DNA of 64,000 bases from Parasitella parasitica (Eukaryota > Mucoromycota > Mucoromycetes > Mucorales > Mucoraceae): assembly GCA_025201805.1 (NCBI GenBank), contig MU619284.1, forward strand, positions 47,939-111,938, in the 5' to 3' direction. This document shows, one piece after another, positions 35,340 through 47,476 of this stretch. A program made the translations under genes and the position numbers. Every line of letters starts with the position of its first letter. Position 1 is the stretch's first letter. A model generated the notes under the pieces. It saw only the letters and a list, made by a program, of their open reading frames with translations. It was not told the origin of the DNA and made no database searches.

Positions 35340-35977
35340 AAATTTTTAGCAATTCTATTGGCCACTCTAACTCCAGATACCAGCAGTGGGCCCACAGATT
35401 TAGCTACCAGGATAAAGGTTAATTCACTGTCAGATCAAAAACGTGTAGCCCTTGTTGTATAACCTTAAATCGTACCTTGTCAAGTAAATTGCCACTGTAA
35501 ATTTATGTAATCCTAAAAAGGTATAAATAGAAGATGCAATTTCGATCTTAAATAAAGTACCTTTATGTTATTCCTGGCGCCGAAAATATGCTCAGAGTCA
35601 GAACGTTTAGTTGCAGCATCAACAAAGTATCAAAACTCCATTTGTTCAGCAAAAGTATCAGCAACAATACCAACGCCAACATAGCCATCAACAGTATCCA
35701 TCACTAAAATTTCCTCATTATTCTCAAGAACAAGGCGAAGATAAAAATGAGCAGCAGCAGCAGCAACAAACCCAGCATTATATAGCTCAAATATGCTAGC
35801 TCCAGTATTGCTATCAGCTAATTCATCTAGTGGCAGCGCTCAGGGTGATGAAAATCAGCTTACACAGGAGACCTCTGAAGCAATATACAAAAAGGCAGGA
35901 CTCTTGCAGCTATGATACAAAAGAGGGATAAACAGTTTTTGTAATCTTCTAAGAGATAAGCTGGATGACCGTTTCAG
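35340..35977 (+). other. Region upstream of the kinase relic with Gln-rich open frame
   Basis: A plus-strand frame at 35611-35799 encodes a Gln/His-rich stretch. Another frame follows, with SSSGSAQGDENQLTQETSEA and a stop. Together these look like the low-complexity N-terminus of the kinase that starts at 35979, broken by at least one frameshift and one stop. No other gene is seen. Confidence 0.45.
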
Positions 35978-35978
35978 A

Positions 35979-37073
35979 ATGCGATACACCCAGTACATTT
36001 TTAAAATTAATGAAGAAGTCGGCAATGGCGCTACTGGCGCGGTGAAGGCTATTAGGTATATGAAGGGCGCTGATGGCGACTTAACTGGCCAGTTCGTGAT
36101 GAAGGAAATGCCGGTGATGCACCATTTGGAATTCTTTGACGTTAAATTGACCACTTTGGATATTATGAATGAAGTCAAAGGCCTGAACCTAAACCATCCC
36201 AAGTTGATGCGGTTGTGTAAAGTTTTTTTTTGGATCCTGGATCCCTAGCGATACAAACCACCATGCCTAAAATGGTCTTTAGTCTTGATATCATGAAATA
36301 TAATCTCGACCAACGGTACGGGTGTGCTTTTAATGATGAATTCGAATGGTATATTTCAAATGAGGTTAGAAGCGAATATTGGGCCTTGCTAAGTCGTATT
36401 TACTCTTTTTTACTTGTTTGTAGCTCATGAATGGCCTAGCTTATTTACACGGCGAAGGGTTCTTCCATGCTGACATCAAACCGAGAAATGTCCTCGTAGA
36501 CCGCAATGGTTATATCAAGTTGACTGACTTTGGGTTTCTGGGCAAAGTGGGCGTCAGAAAAGACGAATTTTGAAGAACACTCATGGTAAGAGATAAAAAA
36601 ATGCATTGAACGTATAACATCTGATATCTCTCTGTTTACAGTATATAGCTCCTGAAGTAGCCGATCTAGGCAAGCTGTTTGATGAAAAATCTGATTTGTG
36701 GTCTCTTGGCATTTATTGTATGAATTGGTTGCAGGCATTCCATTAGTAGATGACTATACTCGAGAAGAAATATACGAAAAGAGCATCTTGCAGGCTCAAT
36801 AAATACTGTCTACTAGGCATCCATCTACTCTTCAAGTAACTGATGTCTCAAAATTACATCGACTTGGTGCATTCTTAGTTGCAAACTAATCTAGAGTATT
36901 GCCCTAGGCCAGCTGCACTTTTAAAAAACATGGTACGTACAATATATTGTGTTGTGAAGTATGTATTTTCTTATTGACGTGATCTATTTAGAGTCATTTC
37001 CATCACTTCAAAGTTGGTACCAGACACAAACAAACGAGAAAAGCATTTGCAAAACTTATACGTAAAGCTTGAC
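35979..37073 (+). pseudogene. Protein kinase pseudogene (STE-like)
   Basis: Kinase motifs appear in order but not in one readable gene. The Gly loop is EVGNGATGAVKAI; the subdomain II Lys is in [30 protein letters not shown] with PRNVL is the catalytic loop (HAD instead of HRD). DFGFLGKVG and YIAPEVADLGKLFDEKSDLW with SLGI follow. Damage is visible: a TGA interrupts the activation loop just after KDEF (about 36570); a frameshift lies at about 36715-36725 after SLGI, with YELVAGIPLVDDY continuing in another frame; and TAA codons lie after SILQAQ and FLVAN. Some breaks could be mis-drawn introns, but several cannot. It is likely a dead copy beside the mobile-element block. Confidence 0.72.
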
Positions 37074-37430
37074 GCTGATAAACGCTCAAGTACATTAAAT
37101 GAATCGGCCTTAATCTATAGTTTAATAAATACCCTTGATTCGCGATATGGAAGTACTCAAGAAAACCAAGCTTTATTTAGAATTGGTGGCATTGCTTTTA
37201 TGGTTATATTTACTTGGTTGAGCATTTTAAATAGCTGTTCACACATCAATCTCATGGTTATTTTAGTGATGATTACTCATTCGCTTGATTTAAGTTCAAT
37301 GAAAAAGAAAGATGTGTCACTTTAAATAACCCAGCCAATGTATTTTTGGCTCAACATTACATTTCTTGTTCTTTTTTCTTGCCTTTTTATACTTTTTTTG
37401 TTTTTTGTTGATTCCTTAGCCTCATTAGAC
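37074..37430 (+). other. Spacer before the ITPK1-like gene
   Basis: About 350 bp. An open frame at 37014-37325 overlaps the kinase relic in another frame and ends in a hydrophobic stretch; it has no family features. A T-rich pyrimidine run (37360-37412) lies just before the ITPK1 start. Confidence 0.4.
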
Positions 37431-38819
37431 ATGAGCCATGATATCAAAACCGTTGGCTTAATTTTTACAAGAAAGAAAATCGAGCGTTCAGGATTTATCG
37501 GTCTAGAGGATTATGCAATGTGAGTAGGTTTTATTTGTTTTTGTTTTTGTTTTTTGGAATCAAATGAATATACTGATTCACCTTGCCTAGTAAGCGAAAT
37601 ATCCGTATTATTCATATTGATCTCTCTATTCCTATTGAAGAACAAGGAAATCTAGACTTGATTGTACACAAAATGACGGATTTGGTTGCAAAAATTGAAC
37701 GTGGTGATACCGAGGCAGAGGCATTATATCAAAGATTTATCGTAAGTGATATTTTAATGATTATTCAATTTCAATGGTAACTAAGGAGAGAGTAAAACAG
37801 ACTTTTAGTAAAAATCATCCCAAGGTAATAATCATCGATGCTTGGCCGAATATCGAAAAAGTGCTTGATAGAATGCTTTTATATCATCATACAAAAATCT
37901 GCGCTGCCAAGGATGTAATAGGTAATAATACATGTAAATTTGATGTTGGATTGGTGCCCATATAATAGAATAGATGGTAAACCGCTATTTAATGTTCCCA
38001 AAAGCATTGCCCTGGATTCTATAAAAGATTGGAAGGATGATATGGAAATAAGTTTCCCGGTAAGGATAGTATAAATCACTAGGGATACTATACTAAAAAA
38101 AAATGGTGTGAACAGACAATGTGTAAGCGCAGAACAGCTTGCTCCTCAACTGAGGCTCACCAAATGACACTTATACCCTCTGTACAAAGAATGTCACAAA
38201 TGGAACCACACGTTAAAAATGATGCGGTGATGTTGCAAGAGTTTATTCAACATGATGGAGTCATAGTAAAAGTATATGTGGCAGATGGAAAGATCAGTGC
38301 TTCAACACGCCCATCATTTAAAAATTTAGATAGTCATGGAGGTAAGCGGTGTGAAAAGAAAGCAAGTGAGGGGTTGATTTATACAGATATCTGAACATGC
38401 TTCTCTCATAGATGTCGTGCATTTTGACAGTCAAACTCTACCAAAGAGTTTTGAAACTAAAATCGAGCTTTCTCATGATCTCGATAAAGTGTTTCTTAGA
38501 TCTGATCCAAATGAAATACACCTTTATAAAGAATCGCTTTTAGACGATTCAAAATTACAAAAAATTGCGGACTGCCTGCATCGTCAGCTGGTAAATTTAT
38601 TTATAAAAATGCTTATTTGTATAAATTATACTAATCAAGTTTTTTTTTTTTTTTTTTTTTTTTTGGGCCTGACATTTTTTGGATTTGTTTTTTTTTTGCA
38701 ATCACAAACAAACGATTATTTTGTTGTTGATGTCAACTACTTTCCCAGCTTCAAAGATGTCGAGAATTTCCATTCCATGTTTGTTGATATCCTGGAGAAA
38801 AGATTAGCACCATCTTAAT
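37431..38819 (+). CDS. Inositol-tetrakisphosphate 1-kinase-like (ITPK1)
   Basis: Seven exons: 37431-37519, 37591-37741, 37801-37921, 37974-38059, 38116-38341, 38412-38590 and about 38640-38819. The product starts MSHDIKTVGLIFTRKKIERS and reaches about 335 residues. ITPK landmarks are KVIIIDAWPNIEKVLDR, FNVPKSIALD, MCKRRTACSSTEAHQM (ATP-grasp core), VMLQEFIQHDGVIVKVYVAD and YFVVDVNYFPSFKDVENF, with the metal-binding Asp and Asn. The enzyme phosphorylates inositol tris/tetrakisphosphates in the route to IP5/IP6. Introns 1-5 join cleanly. The last junction does not: a T23 tract replaces a normal acceptor, and a second T-run sits inside LTFFGF...LQSQTNDYF, so the local sequence may be wrong or the gene damaged. 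An upstream exon is possible. Confidence 0.78.
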
Positions 38820-39034
38820 AAAAAGGACCTCGTCCCCCCTCCAAAAGAAAAAGCACAAAAAGTACATAAACAGTTGTAAATTATTCCCTCTCCTTGTTAA
38901 AGCAATAATAAAACACGCCATTAATCAGAAATTAAACATCCAACTTATGTTCTATTCGAATGACACAAAAAAAATTGATTTTATTTAAAAATTTTTTTCA
39001 AGATCTTGATACTTTTTCTCAAACTAAAATGAGT

Positions 39035-40018
39035 TTAGTTGGAGGCAGCAGCAGCTCTACGGCGATCACGCTCTTCAGTGATGGAGAGCTTGACACCCTT
39101 ACCCTTGGGGAGGGAGACCATGGGCTTGGAACCTTGGCCGATAGTGAAGACGTTGGAGATACGGGTAGCGAAAACACGGTCAAGAGCATCCTTGATGTGG
39201 ACGATTTCGAAACCACCAATGTGGCGTTCACGGTGAACAAGTTGACCAACACGACCAATGTTACGACCACCAGTAACCATAACAACATTACCGACGTCGA
39301 ACTTGACGAATTCTTCAATCTTGTTGGATTCGAGGTTAAAACGAATGGTGTCGTTAACCTTGATCAAAGGATCGGGGTAACGAATGGTACGACCATCATG
39401 GGTGGTGATGTAAGGGATACCCTTGGAACCAACAAGGACCTTCTTGACCTTACAGAGCTTGTACTTGGCCTCCTCATCAGTGATGCGGTGGATGGCGAAA
39501 CGACCCTTAACGTCATAGACGAGACGGAAGTTTTCACCAGTCTTCTCAATAGAGATAACATCCATGAAACCAGCGGGGAAGGTGGAATCGGTACGGACCT
39601 TGCCGTCAACCTTGACCAAACGTTGCATGAGAATAGATTGGACTTCACGACCGTTAAGAGCATACTTGAGACGGTTACGGATGAAGACGATCAAAGGAAG
39701 ACACTCACGTTGCTTGTGGGGACCGGAAGAAGGCTTAGGGGCATAAGCACCTGTATAACTTTTAATATACTGTATAGCGCAACTCTGATCATAGCCAACA
39801 CATACCTAAAAGTTTGTCAAGCATCCAGTGCTTGGGAGCTGCCAAACGCTTCATATGTTTCTTAGGACCACGACCCTATAATAACAAGCATTTTTTTTTA
39901 GCTCAATATTCACATCCATCAATTCGTCCATCCATCAACAAATGTATCGATCCATCCATTTCAAGATTATATTGATAACTTTGATGGATGCATCTACAAT
40001 CTATTGCCAACATACCAT
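39035..40018 (-). CDS. RPS4: Small-subunit ribosomal protein eS4
   Basis: The first exon carries only the ATG (40016-40018), followed by a 140-bp intron. Exon 2 is 39806-39875 and exon 3 is 39035-39750, giving about 262 residues, the normal eS4 length. Diagnostic sequence includes [80 protein letters not shown] and [14 protein letters not shown] (KOW motif). It is a structural protein of the 40S subunit. Splitting the gene right after the start codon is common in ribosomal-protein genes. Codon use is strongly biased and GC-richer than its neighbours, as expected for high expression; this also explains the long open frames on the opposite strand. Confidence 0.97.
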
Positions 40019-41451
40019 TATGAGATAATTATCAAGGGGATTAAAAAGGAGGGATCAAAGTTTGGAAAACCACATTTTGCTTTATCAACATTTACGGGAA
40101 TCAAATTGGTGGCTTGATTCAGGCTTCTGTGACTAGAATGAATGGTGAAAACTCAATGCGCAAAGATATTGGAAAGGATACAAATGTTTCAGCGCCAATG
40201 GATGATTGTTTGATAGGACACAGTTGTGTATGATACAACATTTTAAATCTTATTAGGCTTACATGGAGATATTAGGCATCAATTCATCGGCCTTCTATTC
40301 ATTATTTCGTTACGCATGGGCCCATCTAAACAAGATATCAAAAGAAATGCAAGTTTCTCCTCAAAAAATTTAGATATAGACCCAAATAATGCCATCATTG
40401 ATAGATGCTCATTTTTGTTTGTTTAAGCATTGAGAAACAAATTGATATGAAAACAGCATCAAAAACGACATCTTCAGATAATTTAATTCATCCCAAATTA
40501 TAGACAAAGACAAGTCTCTATTCGTTTTTGGGAGATATTTGTACCAGTACAAGCATTGATCATTTCTTTGTAGCATAAAGTATTCAAAAGAGGCCTAGCA
40601 ATACCACTATATTTATTGGACGCAATCCCTTTCAATTTGAATAATATGTTTAGCATTGAAACACTGCCAGACATTTATCTAGTATCCCCCCCCCTGATTC
40701 ATAATTTGTTGATTAGCCTTCTCAACAACATTGTACAAAGTCGTATCCATAGTATTATTAATTTAATTATCTGACTAGTGCACGTCAAATATTTAATCTT
40801 TCACATACTTAAACATCCGGGCATACAAACATGTAATGCCAAATATTTTGCGCAAACAAACTCTGTTAATTCACACTGGTGTGTGCCAACATTTAATTTT
40901 TCAGTCTCCAGTGCATGCTGGATGTGCTTCGATCCTTAATATGTATAATACAAAAATAGAAAAAGGCATCCTTGACGCGGTATTGTGTATAGTAAAACAT
41001 TCGTGTGCATTATCATTATACATTTATAGGAGTGGTCAAGTATATGTGTACACGCAATGTTTATTCGAACAATTATCCAGAGAGTGAACGATGTACATTA
41101 TTATTATACAAGTGCATTATGCAAATAAATAGTAGTAAAATCAAAAAACTAGTAATGCTGATATGTAGTTGTACTTGCAGCTTACAGACTCGAAATACAT
41201 ATGAAATGACAGTAATGATGGTCTATCATGCCATTGTATATTAGTATTGTTTATGTAAAAATATATGTATAAATGTATACTGTAGAATATAACTTGTGAT
41301 CTATTTTATATAATTTTAGCTTCAAGGATACATAAAGGGATCGCAGTATCAGCTACCCAGAAAATAAATCAGGGACGCAATAGGAGTGGTCAAAAGGAAT
41401 ATGCCAGCGTAAAAAAAAACAATGGACGAACGAGACAGCATAGAGCACATG
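40019..41451. other. Intergenic region, 1.4 kb
   Basis: Lies between the eS4 start and the stop of the one-pass membrane protein. It is AT-rich, with a C8 run near 40687. Short frames at 40836-41087 and 41005-41244 overlap and look random. No RNA gene was recognised. Confidence 0.5.
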
Positions 41452-42096
41452 CTATGACTGATAGGGTGTCGCTACGAAATGATGCTGATGAGGTAAAATC
41501 ATCGGTCTTTTAGATGCTGGCGGTGACAGTGTAGAATTGGAAGCATTCTCTAACGTTAATCGTAGCTGGACGCTTGGAGGCTGATTCTTTATGAGATTTT
41601 CATCTTGATAATGGTGTTTCTGAGCAATTGTTGAGCTGGTAGATGACCAGGCAGAACAAGAGGAAGATGAAAATTTACTGCTATACGTTGATTCTGGCGT
41701 GGTGATCAATTTTTCGTTTGTAAACACCATAGGAGGGTGATTATTCCATTCAAGATCTGCTTCTTGCAGTGCTTTATGTCTCCTTTCAAATGAGAAAGGC
41801 CCAGACCATCCGACCTTATCCATCCTCTTTTCATTTACTTTACGTCGAATGCGACTGCAGTTCAAAATAAAGCATGTCAAGATAACTAAAAAGACGACAA
41901 TTACTATAGTAAATGGTCCCCATGTGGTGGTTGGTATTCGCTCCGTTGTGGCTCTAGCAGGTGTATATATGTCAGTGATCATTGCCATGTCGGTGGATGT
42001 GGTCGGCTTGCCATGGTTTTGATGCTTATGTTTAGACGATAAAGTAGCAGAAGCAGTAGCAGCAGTAGGAGATGCTATGACAAGGAATGGATCCAT
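41452..42096 (-). CDS. Single-pass membrane protein of unknown function
   Basis: An intronless frame of 214 residues. The N-terminal about 58 residues are Ser/Thr/Ala-rich without a clear signal peptide. One strong membrane segment (FTIVIVVFLVILTCFILNC, about residues 62-80) is followed by a basic stop-transfer sequence (SRIRRKVNEKR). The roughly 120-residue C-terminal part is Ser/Pro/His-rich and probably cytosolic and disordered. The topology (short Ser/Thr-rich ectodomain, one membrane segment, disordered tail) recalls fungal Mid2/Wsc-type wall sensors, but no conserved domain is visible and I do not assign it. Absence of stops over 645 bp in AT-rich DNA supports a real gene. Confidence 0.65.
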   Translation of the reverse strand: MDPFLVIASPTAATASATLSSKHKHQNHGKPTTSTDMAMITDIYTPARATTERIPTTTWGPFTIVIVVFLVILTCFILNCSRIRRKVNEKRMDKVGWSGPFSFERRHKALQEADLEWNNHPPMVFTNEKLITTPESTYSSKFSSSSCSAWSSTSSTIAQKHHYQDENLIKNQPPSVQLRLTLENASNSTLSPPASKRPMILPHQHHFVATPYQS

Positions 42097-42589
42097 GATT
42101 TAAGGGTATAAAACCAATTTCAGTCCAGAGAAAACCAAGAGAACAAGAGATGAAAAAGTTTAAATGCTTCCTTTTATACATTTTTCTGTAGACTTCAAAA
42201 GGGGCTCAAAGATGGAGGACATTTATCAGGGGACGAGGATGAGGGAGGAAGGGGGTAACCATGATAGACTATATCATGGACAAAAGCAAATCGCCACATT
42301 TGAACTGATACCTTTTCTTTTTCTTTTTTTTCACAGTGAAGCAAACTTGAACAAAATCAACGTGATTTAAGCATGAGATTTGATCCCTTGATATGAACAC
42401 AGTAGTCCCCTGGATCGGATACTGTACCAAGCAATAATGACACACGCGAACGCTTTTTTTTTTAAAAAAAAAAACTTCTTTTCAAAATGTCAAAATCATG
42501 TATCCCGCGTGCTTTTATTTCATTCAACCATCTATTATAAAAGCTTGAAAAAATTAAGAAAAATGAGAAAAGTTACAATTTACAATTTT
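42097..42589. other. Spacer between tandem minus-strand genes
   Basis: About 490 bp with a T-run/A-run palindrome near 42457-42474. No gene was recognised. It should hold the promoter of the membrane-protein gene and the 3' UTR of the MMSDH gene. Confidence 0.5.
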
Positions 42590-44367
42590 TTAGTGCATGG
42601 TAGGCATGGAAACGGCAGCACGGGTGTGCTCAGAATCACTCTCCTTCCATAAGGAAGTTACGGTCTTGGGTTTGGTATAGAAGTTAAGGCCGCTCTTTCC
42701 GTAAAAGTTCATGTCGCCCAAAATGGAGCCACGGCTACCGGTGAAAGAGAAGGGAGGGACAGGGACTGGGATAGGCACATTGATACCAACTTGGCCAACA
42801 TCAATTTCATGTTCAAACTTGCGAGCACTGGGGCCAGAGTTAGTAAATACAGCGGTACCGTTACCGTAAGGGTTCTTATTGATCAGTTCGATAGCTTCGT
42901 CCAGAGTATCGACATTCAAACAAACCAAAACAGGGCCAAAAATTTCCTCTCGGTAGCATTCCATGTGGGTTTTGACATTAGTCAATAAGGAAGGACCAAC
43001 AAAGTTACCCTTCTCAAAGTTCTTGACAACGACACCACGGCCATCCAATATCAAATCAGCACCTTCATCAACACCGCTTTGGATAAGACGCTCAACACGT
43101 TTCTTGGATTGGACAGTGATCAGGGGTCCAACATCAGTATCAGGATCCATACCGTAGCCAACCTTCAGTTCACGAGCACGCTGAGCCAACTCTGGCATCC
43201 AATCTTTGGTCTCACCTACACACACCAAGGTGCTCAGAGCCATACAACGTTGGCCAGCAGCACCGAATGCAGCACCAGCAATGGCATTTAAAGCAGATTG
43301 CTTGTTGGCGTCGGGCAAGAGAACAGCATGGTTCTTGGCGCCCAAGTTGGCTTGTACTCTCTTACCATTGGCATTACCACGAGTGTAAATGTGTTCACCA
43401 GCCTTATCAGAACCGACAAATGAGATGGCCTTGATCTCGGGCTCATCGCAAATGTAGTTGACACAATCAACGGAACCATGAACAATGTTTAAGACACCGT
43501 CGGGTACGCCTGCTTCAGCAGCCAACTTGGCCAACATCATCAAGGCGCCGGGATCCCGTTCAGAAGGCTTCATGATGATAGAGTTACCAGCAGCAATAGC
43601 GAGGGGGAACATCCACAAAGGGATCATGGCAGGGAAGTTGAAGGGACAGATACCTGCAACAACGCCCAAAGGCTCGCGATACGTGTCTATTTTGAAAGCG
43701 TTATTTATACACAAAACGCCCTCCTTTTTCCTTTTTCTTTTTTTTTTGTCTGTTAGGCGAATTAATACTTACATGTCTCCATATCCTTTGCTACAGTCAA
43801 TTTCTCGCCCATCAACATGTTTGTAAGTGCACATGCTTGTTCGACAACCTGGAGCCCACGGAAGACATCGCCCTTGGCATCAGCAAAGGTTTTGCCTTGC
43901 TCTTGAACAATGTTTTCGGCAATGGCATCTTGGTTTTGACGAATCAAGTACTGCAAGTCCATCATGACTCTTTGACGAGCCAACACGGTTGTCTTTTTCC
44001 ATTCTTTGGCAGCAGCAGCAGCAGTCTCAGTAGCTTTGTTCAATTCCTCGGGAGTTGATTCAGGGACATAGCCGATCAAGTCTTGAGTGGCCTATGATCA
44101 CTTTTTTTAGTTTTTTTTTTTTTTTTTTTTTTTNNNNNNNNNNTTTTTTTTTTTTACACAATCATGGTTAGAGACTCATCATCTTACGGGGTTGTATAAT
44201 TCGATCCATTTATCAGTCTTTGACTCTGTGAATTTACCGTTGATGTAATTCTTGACAGTTTCTACACCGGCAACTCTTTGCAAAGCAGGAAATTGAGTGC
44301 TAAATGCTCTACGAGCAAATGGAGTACATCTAGTTGATCTTTTTAGAATCGCCGCCAGTCTTGTCAT
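42590..44367 (-). CDS. Methylmalonate-semialdehyde dehydrogenase (ALDH6 family)
   Basis: Three exons, 44188-44367, 43773-44091 and 42590-43686, encode about 531 residues. The N-terminus ([20 protein letters not shown]) is a mitochondrial targeting peptide. ALDH6 landmarks are [45 protein letters not shown], the catalytic Cys in [11 protein letters not shown] (Cys followed by Met-Ala-Leu, the ALDH6 form) and IFGPVL. In the matrix it oxidises methylmalonate and malonate semialdehydes to propionyl-CoA and acetyl-CoA in valine and pyrimidine breakdown. The first intron (44092-44187) contains a poly-T tract interrupted by 10 N, so its length is uncertain. The exon joints preserve frame and family sequence. 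Confidence 0.95.
44134..44143. other. Assembly gap (10 N) inside a poly(T) tract
   Basis: Ten N within a T run in intron 1 of the MMSDH gene. The assembler probably failed to bridge the homopolymer; no coding sequence is affected. Confidence 0.98.
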
Positions 44368-44992
44368 TGCTCATGTTTACCTTTGAATAGCAGTCGAAGA
44401 AGACTTTAAAATCGATGAAAGCATCTTGCAAAAAAGTGTGAGAAAAAAAACCACCTAATACGAAAAGAGAAAAAGGGCATCTAAGCTTTTTGCGTTTATT
44501 TATACACCCAAGATACCGTGCGAAAAAACAACAAACGAAGCATGATTGCTGTGTTTTATGTGACCGGCTCGGATATCCTATGTCTGCGATTTGCATACCT
44601 GCTTGTGCATGTGAATTATCTCCAATGGGATATGTAGTGACATGCACATTAGTGTGTACAGTTCGTACTGCCTGTAACCAAAGCAGAGGGAGGGATAGAC
44701 GGTGAATGACAAAGCAATACGGCCGTATATAGATTATCTTGGCTTGAGCGTGAGAAGGCGTCAAGGTACGGTATATTACATTTATACAAGGCTAAAGATA
44801 TTTTAGCCGCTAATAGGGATACACGCTCAACTGCCAAATATATTTATATAAAATCACTAGAATGTAACTTGACGTGTGCAAATATTACTGCTGTGTTCAG
44901 TTTCTTGTACCTGAAGAGCCCTTTAACCGGGTATTCCTTATATTTATGCATATGCCAACATTACAAACATTAGTAAAATACTACTATATAGT
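44368..44992. other. Intergenic region upstream of MMSDH
   Basis: About 625 bp between the MMSDH start and the GGA stop. An open frame at 44330-44764 (minus) overlaps the MMSDH first exon and lacks conserved features. It probably holds the MMSDH promoter. Confidence 0.45.
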
Positions 44993-47263
44993 CTAGTTTT
45001 CGTAGTAAACACCACTCTGCTCCATTTCAACGCCAAACTGTTCATATGTCACCTTGTACTTGAGACGTAAATGCTCCTGCAACATACACCAGTCAGTACA
45101 CATAATTACAGCAAAATGTGTTGCATATATGTATATATACCTTTTTGGGATTCTCGATACTGATGGCTTGAGTCACTGCATTTTCTGATTTAGGGGGCAC
45201 AGAGTTAGATGAAACTGGACTCATTTTTAAATGCATCGACTTGGAATAAGCGTTAATAAAAATTGCCTTACACTTGTAAATAGCACTACCTTTGGCGCTG
45301 CCAATGATAATGTCATTTTATCCATTGGCGCAGTTGACTTGTTTGAATAACAAGCCTTCAATTTCCACACTTCACCTACTGAATAAGCTTTCAACTGAAT
45401 AACCAGGCCATTTTTGTTGATCAAATTGGCTGCAAATTTTTGATTAATTCGTGCAATGATTGGCTACACAAGCGACTTACTTGATTTTTTAGCCTGTTCT
45501 TGATCAGAATGATGATTGAATGTAGTATCAATGTTGGTATTAAGATTGGATAGATTAGAACCTGAAGGAGGGGTTAGGCTTGATTGCACAGTCTGTGATA
45601 ACATATCAAAGGCGTCTGTGGATGATGTACTCGTATCGACGGTCGCTTTTTCGCCAAACATGTCTACCAAGTCATCCAAGGCATTCTTTGCAGTGGTAGT
45701 CCCAGAAGTAGGAAGAGATGGGGAGGACGAGGATGAGGTATTCTCAAATGCATCGTCTAGATCAATTAAACTAATGGGCTGGCGGGGTGCACTCTTATCT
45801 GATAAGCTGTTGGATTCGCTCTTAAACTTGCCACTAATATCATACTCGGTATCATATCGACCGTGCTTAACATCCTGATATTTCAGTACAACGCCTTTGA
45901 TGATAGAATTAACTTCGTTCAGCCTTTCGATCTTTTCGGCGTCCTCTACATCCTTCAACATGTTTTTGATTTTTGGCAGGGCACTTTGACAGGCATTTTT
46001 CAGCTCTTCTATGGTACCAGCCTCTTCAATGACATCCCCTTGCTTCATATTATCCAACATTTCGTACAGCAAACAAGCTTTGTTTTGAATTTTGTGTAAC
46101 TCTTCAACAAACTTTTCCTTGAAATTGGTTTGGTGTTTTTGATCCTAAATTTAACACGGCATTTTAGTGAAAATTCATGCAAAATAAGTCTTTGATTCAT
46201 ACATATCCTGTCATAATTTTCATCAACTTGTTAGCTTCAACCAAATCTTGAGGTCTGCCCCTTCTAATCAATTCTTGCAATTTCTAGAGAAGCAGATTAG
46301 TTGGCGAGTTATATATAAGCAATGCCCCTCCCCCCTAATTCGCCCAACTTACAGCTGATTTAGCTACACGGTCCTCTTCTTCTAATTCATGAGCGGATTT
46401 CAGCGTCTACCAGATAGTTAAATATACACACATGTCATATCGGCAATCTCTGTTTTACCTCAGTAGGAGCTAAAGCGGCAATTGAAGAATCTCGAAGTTC
46501 TGGAAATTGGTATCCTACATGGATGTTAGCTTGTAACTGTTCTGTAGGTGGGATTTGCAAAGGCGCACATACCTTTGAATTTCAATAATCGATACATGTC
46601 TTTTATATGCGCCATATCCTCCTTGTATCGAGAAAGTTCGGCCAAGGCGATTTTCCATTCCTTGATCAAGTACAAAATACGGTCCATGACTGGATTGGAC
46701 AAGAATTGTTGAGGTGGCACATAATCAAAGTGATTCCATTGATTTTCTGGGGCAGATTGAACTGGATTCGGTGCATATCGAGCTGGAGGGCGCTCAGGAA
46801 ATCGACGAACAAGGTTGTTTAAGAATTCTTTAGATGCAATTTGAAGATGGAACGGATACCCGCAGTTCTTCACACAATTGTCCAGCAACTAACCAAAGTC
46901 ATCTATCAGTATTGGACTGTGCGGCTGGGTGAAGAAGAAGAAAAAACTTACGGTTAAAGCCAGCATGGCCTGGTGGACTTTGGTGCTATTGACAAGTCGT
47001 ACAATTGCTAGGGCTGCAACTCGAGGGCTTCATTGAGTGTGTTGAGTATATGTCCAAGAAAGGAGTCAAGAAAACATACTTACGCATTGCCTTGTTTTTT
47101 ATTGATTGTCTCGCAAACTTCGAGGTTGACAGCGAGGTTAGGGTCAAAGCGAGATGGGCTACATGCTCTTTCTAATTTCTGATAGTTAGCATTCCTTTTT
47201 TTTTTTCGTAGAAATTTCTCTGCCTCTTTGCATACCTATTAAACCGGGTAAAGAATAGGTCAT
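44993..47263 (-). CDS. GGA-type clathrin adaptor (VHS-GAT-GAE)
   Basis: Eleven exons can be joined in frame: 47236-47263, 47084-47171, 46952-47027, 46573-46888, 46459-46514, 46353-46406, 46203-46283, 45481-46144, 45290-45429, 45141-45239 and 44993-45076, about 560 residues. The VHS domain starts at MTYSLPGLIERACSPSRFD and includes LLDNCVKNCGYPFHLQIASK. The GAT region has RRGRPQDLVEANKLMKIMTG and the helices around QNKACLLYEMLDNM. A Ser/Thr-rich hinge contains acidic and DLVDMF-type clathrin-box-like motifs. The C-terminal gamma-ear includes VWKLKACYSNKSTAPMDKMT and HLRLKYKVTYEQFG. GGAs bind ARF-GTP at the trans-Golgi and sort cargo to endosomes. The exon count is the highest in the window, and every junction is GT-AG. 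Confidence 0.92.
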
Positions 47264-47476
47264 TTTCTAATTGAAATAACAGTGATAAGACGTTGACTTT
47301 ATAGGGTAAAAAGAAGAGAAATATTTATTTATTTATTTTCGTAGAAAATGGGATTCATTTATAGTTGCACCATCGTGTTCGGATGTTAAACGCTAGAGAT
47401 GGAATCCATTGGCCCTGCTCTTTCCCTCTCTCGCTCTCCTTCTCATTTTAAGTATAAAGCATACTTGATAAATACC

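Noticed and set aside
37014-37325. 103-codon frame after the kinase relic
   Set aside because: It overlaps the readable end of the kinase relic in another frame and is mostly AT-driven hydrophobic sequence.
39039-39865. Long plus-strand frames opposite eS4 (up to 301 codons)
   Set aside because: They are the mirror of a highly expressed ribosomal protein gene with biased codon use; the eS4 protein on the minus strand is unmistakable.
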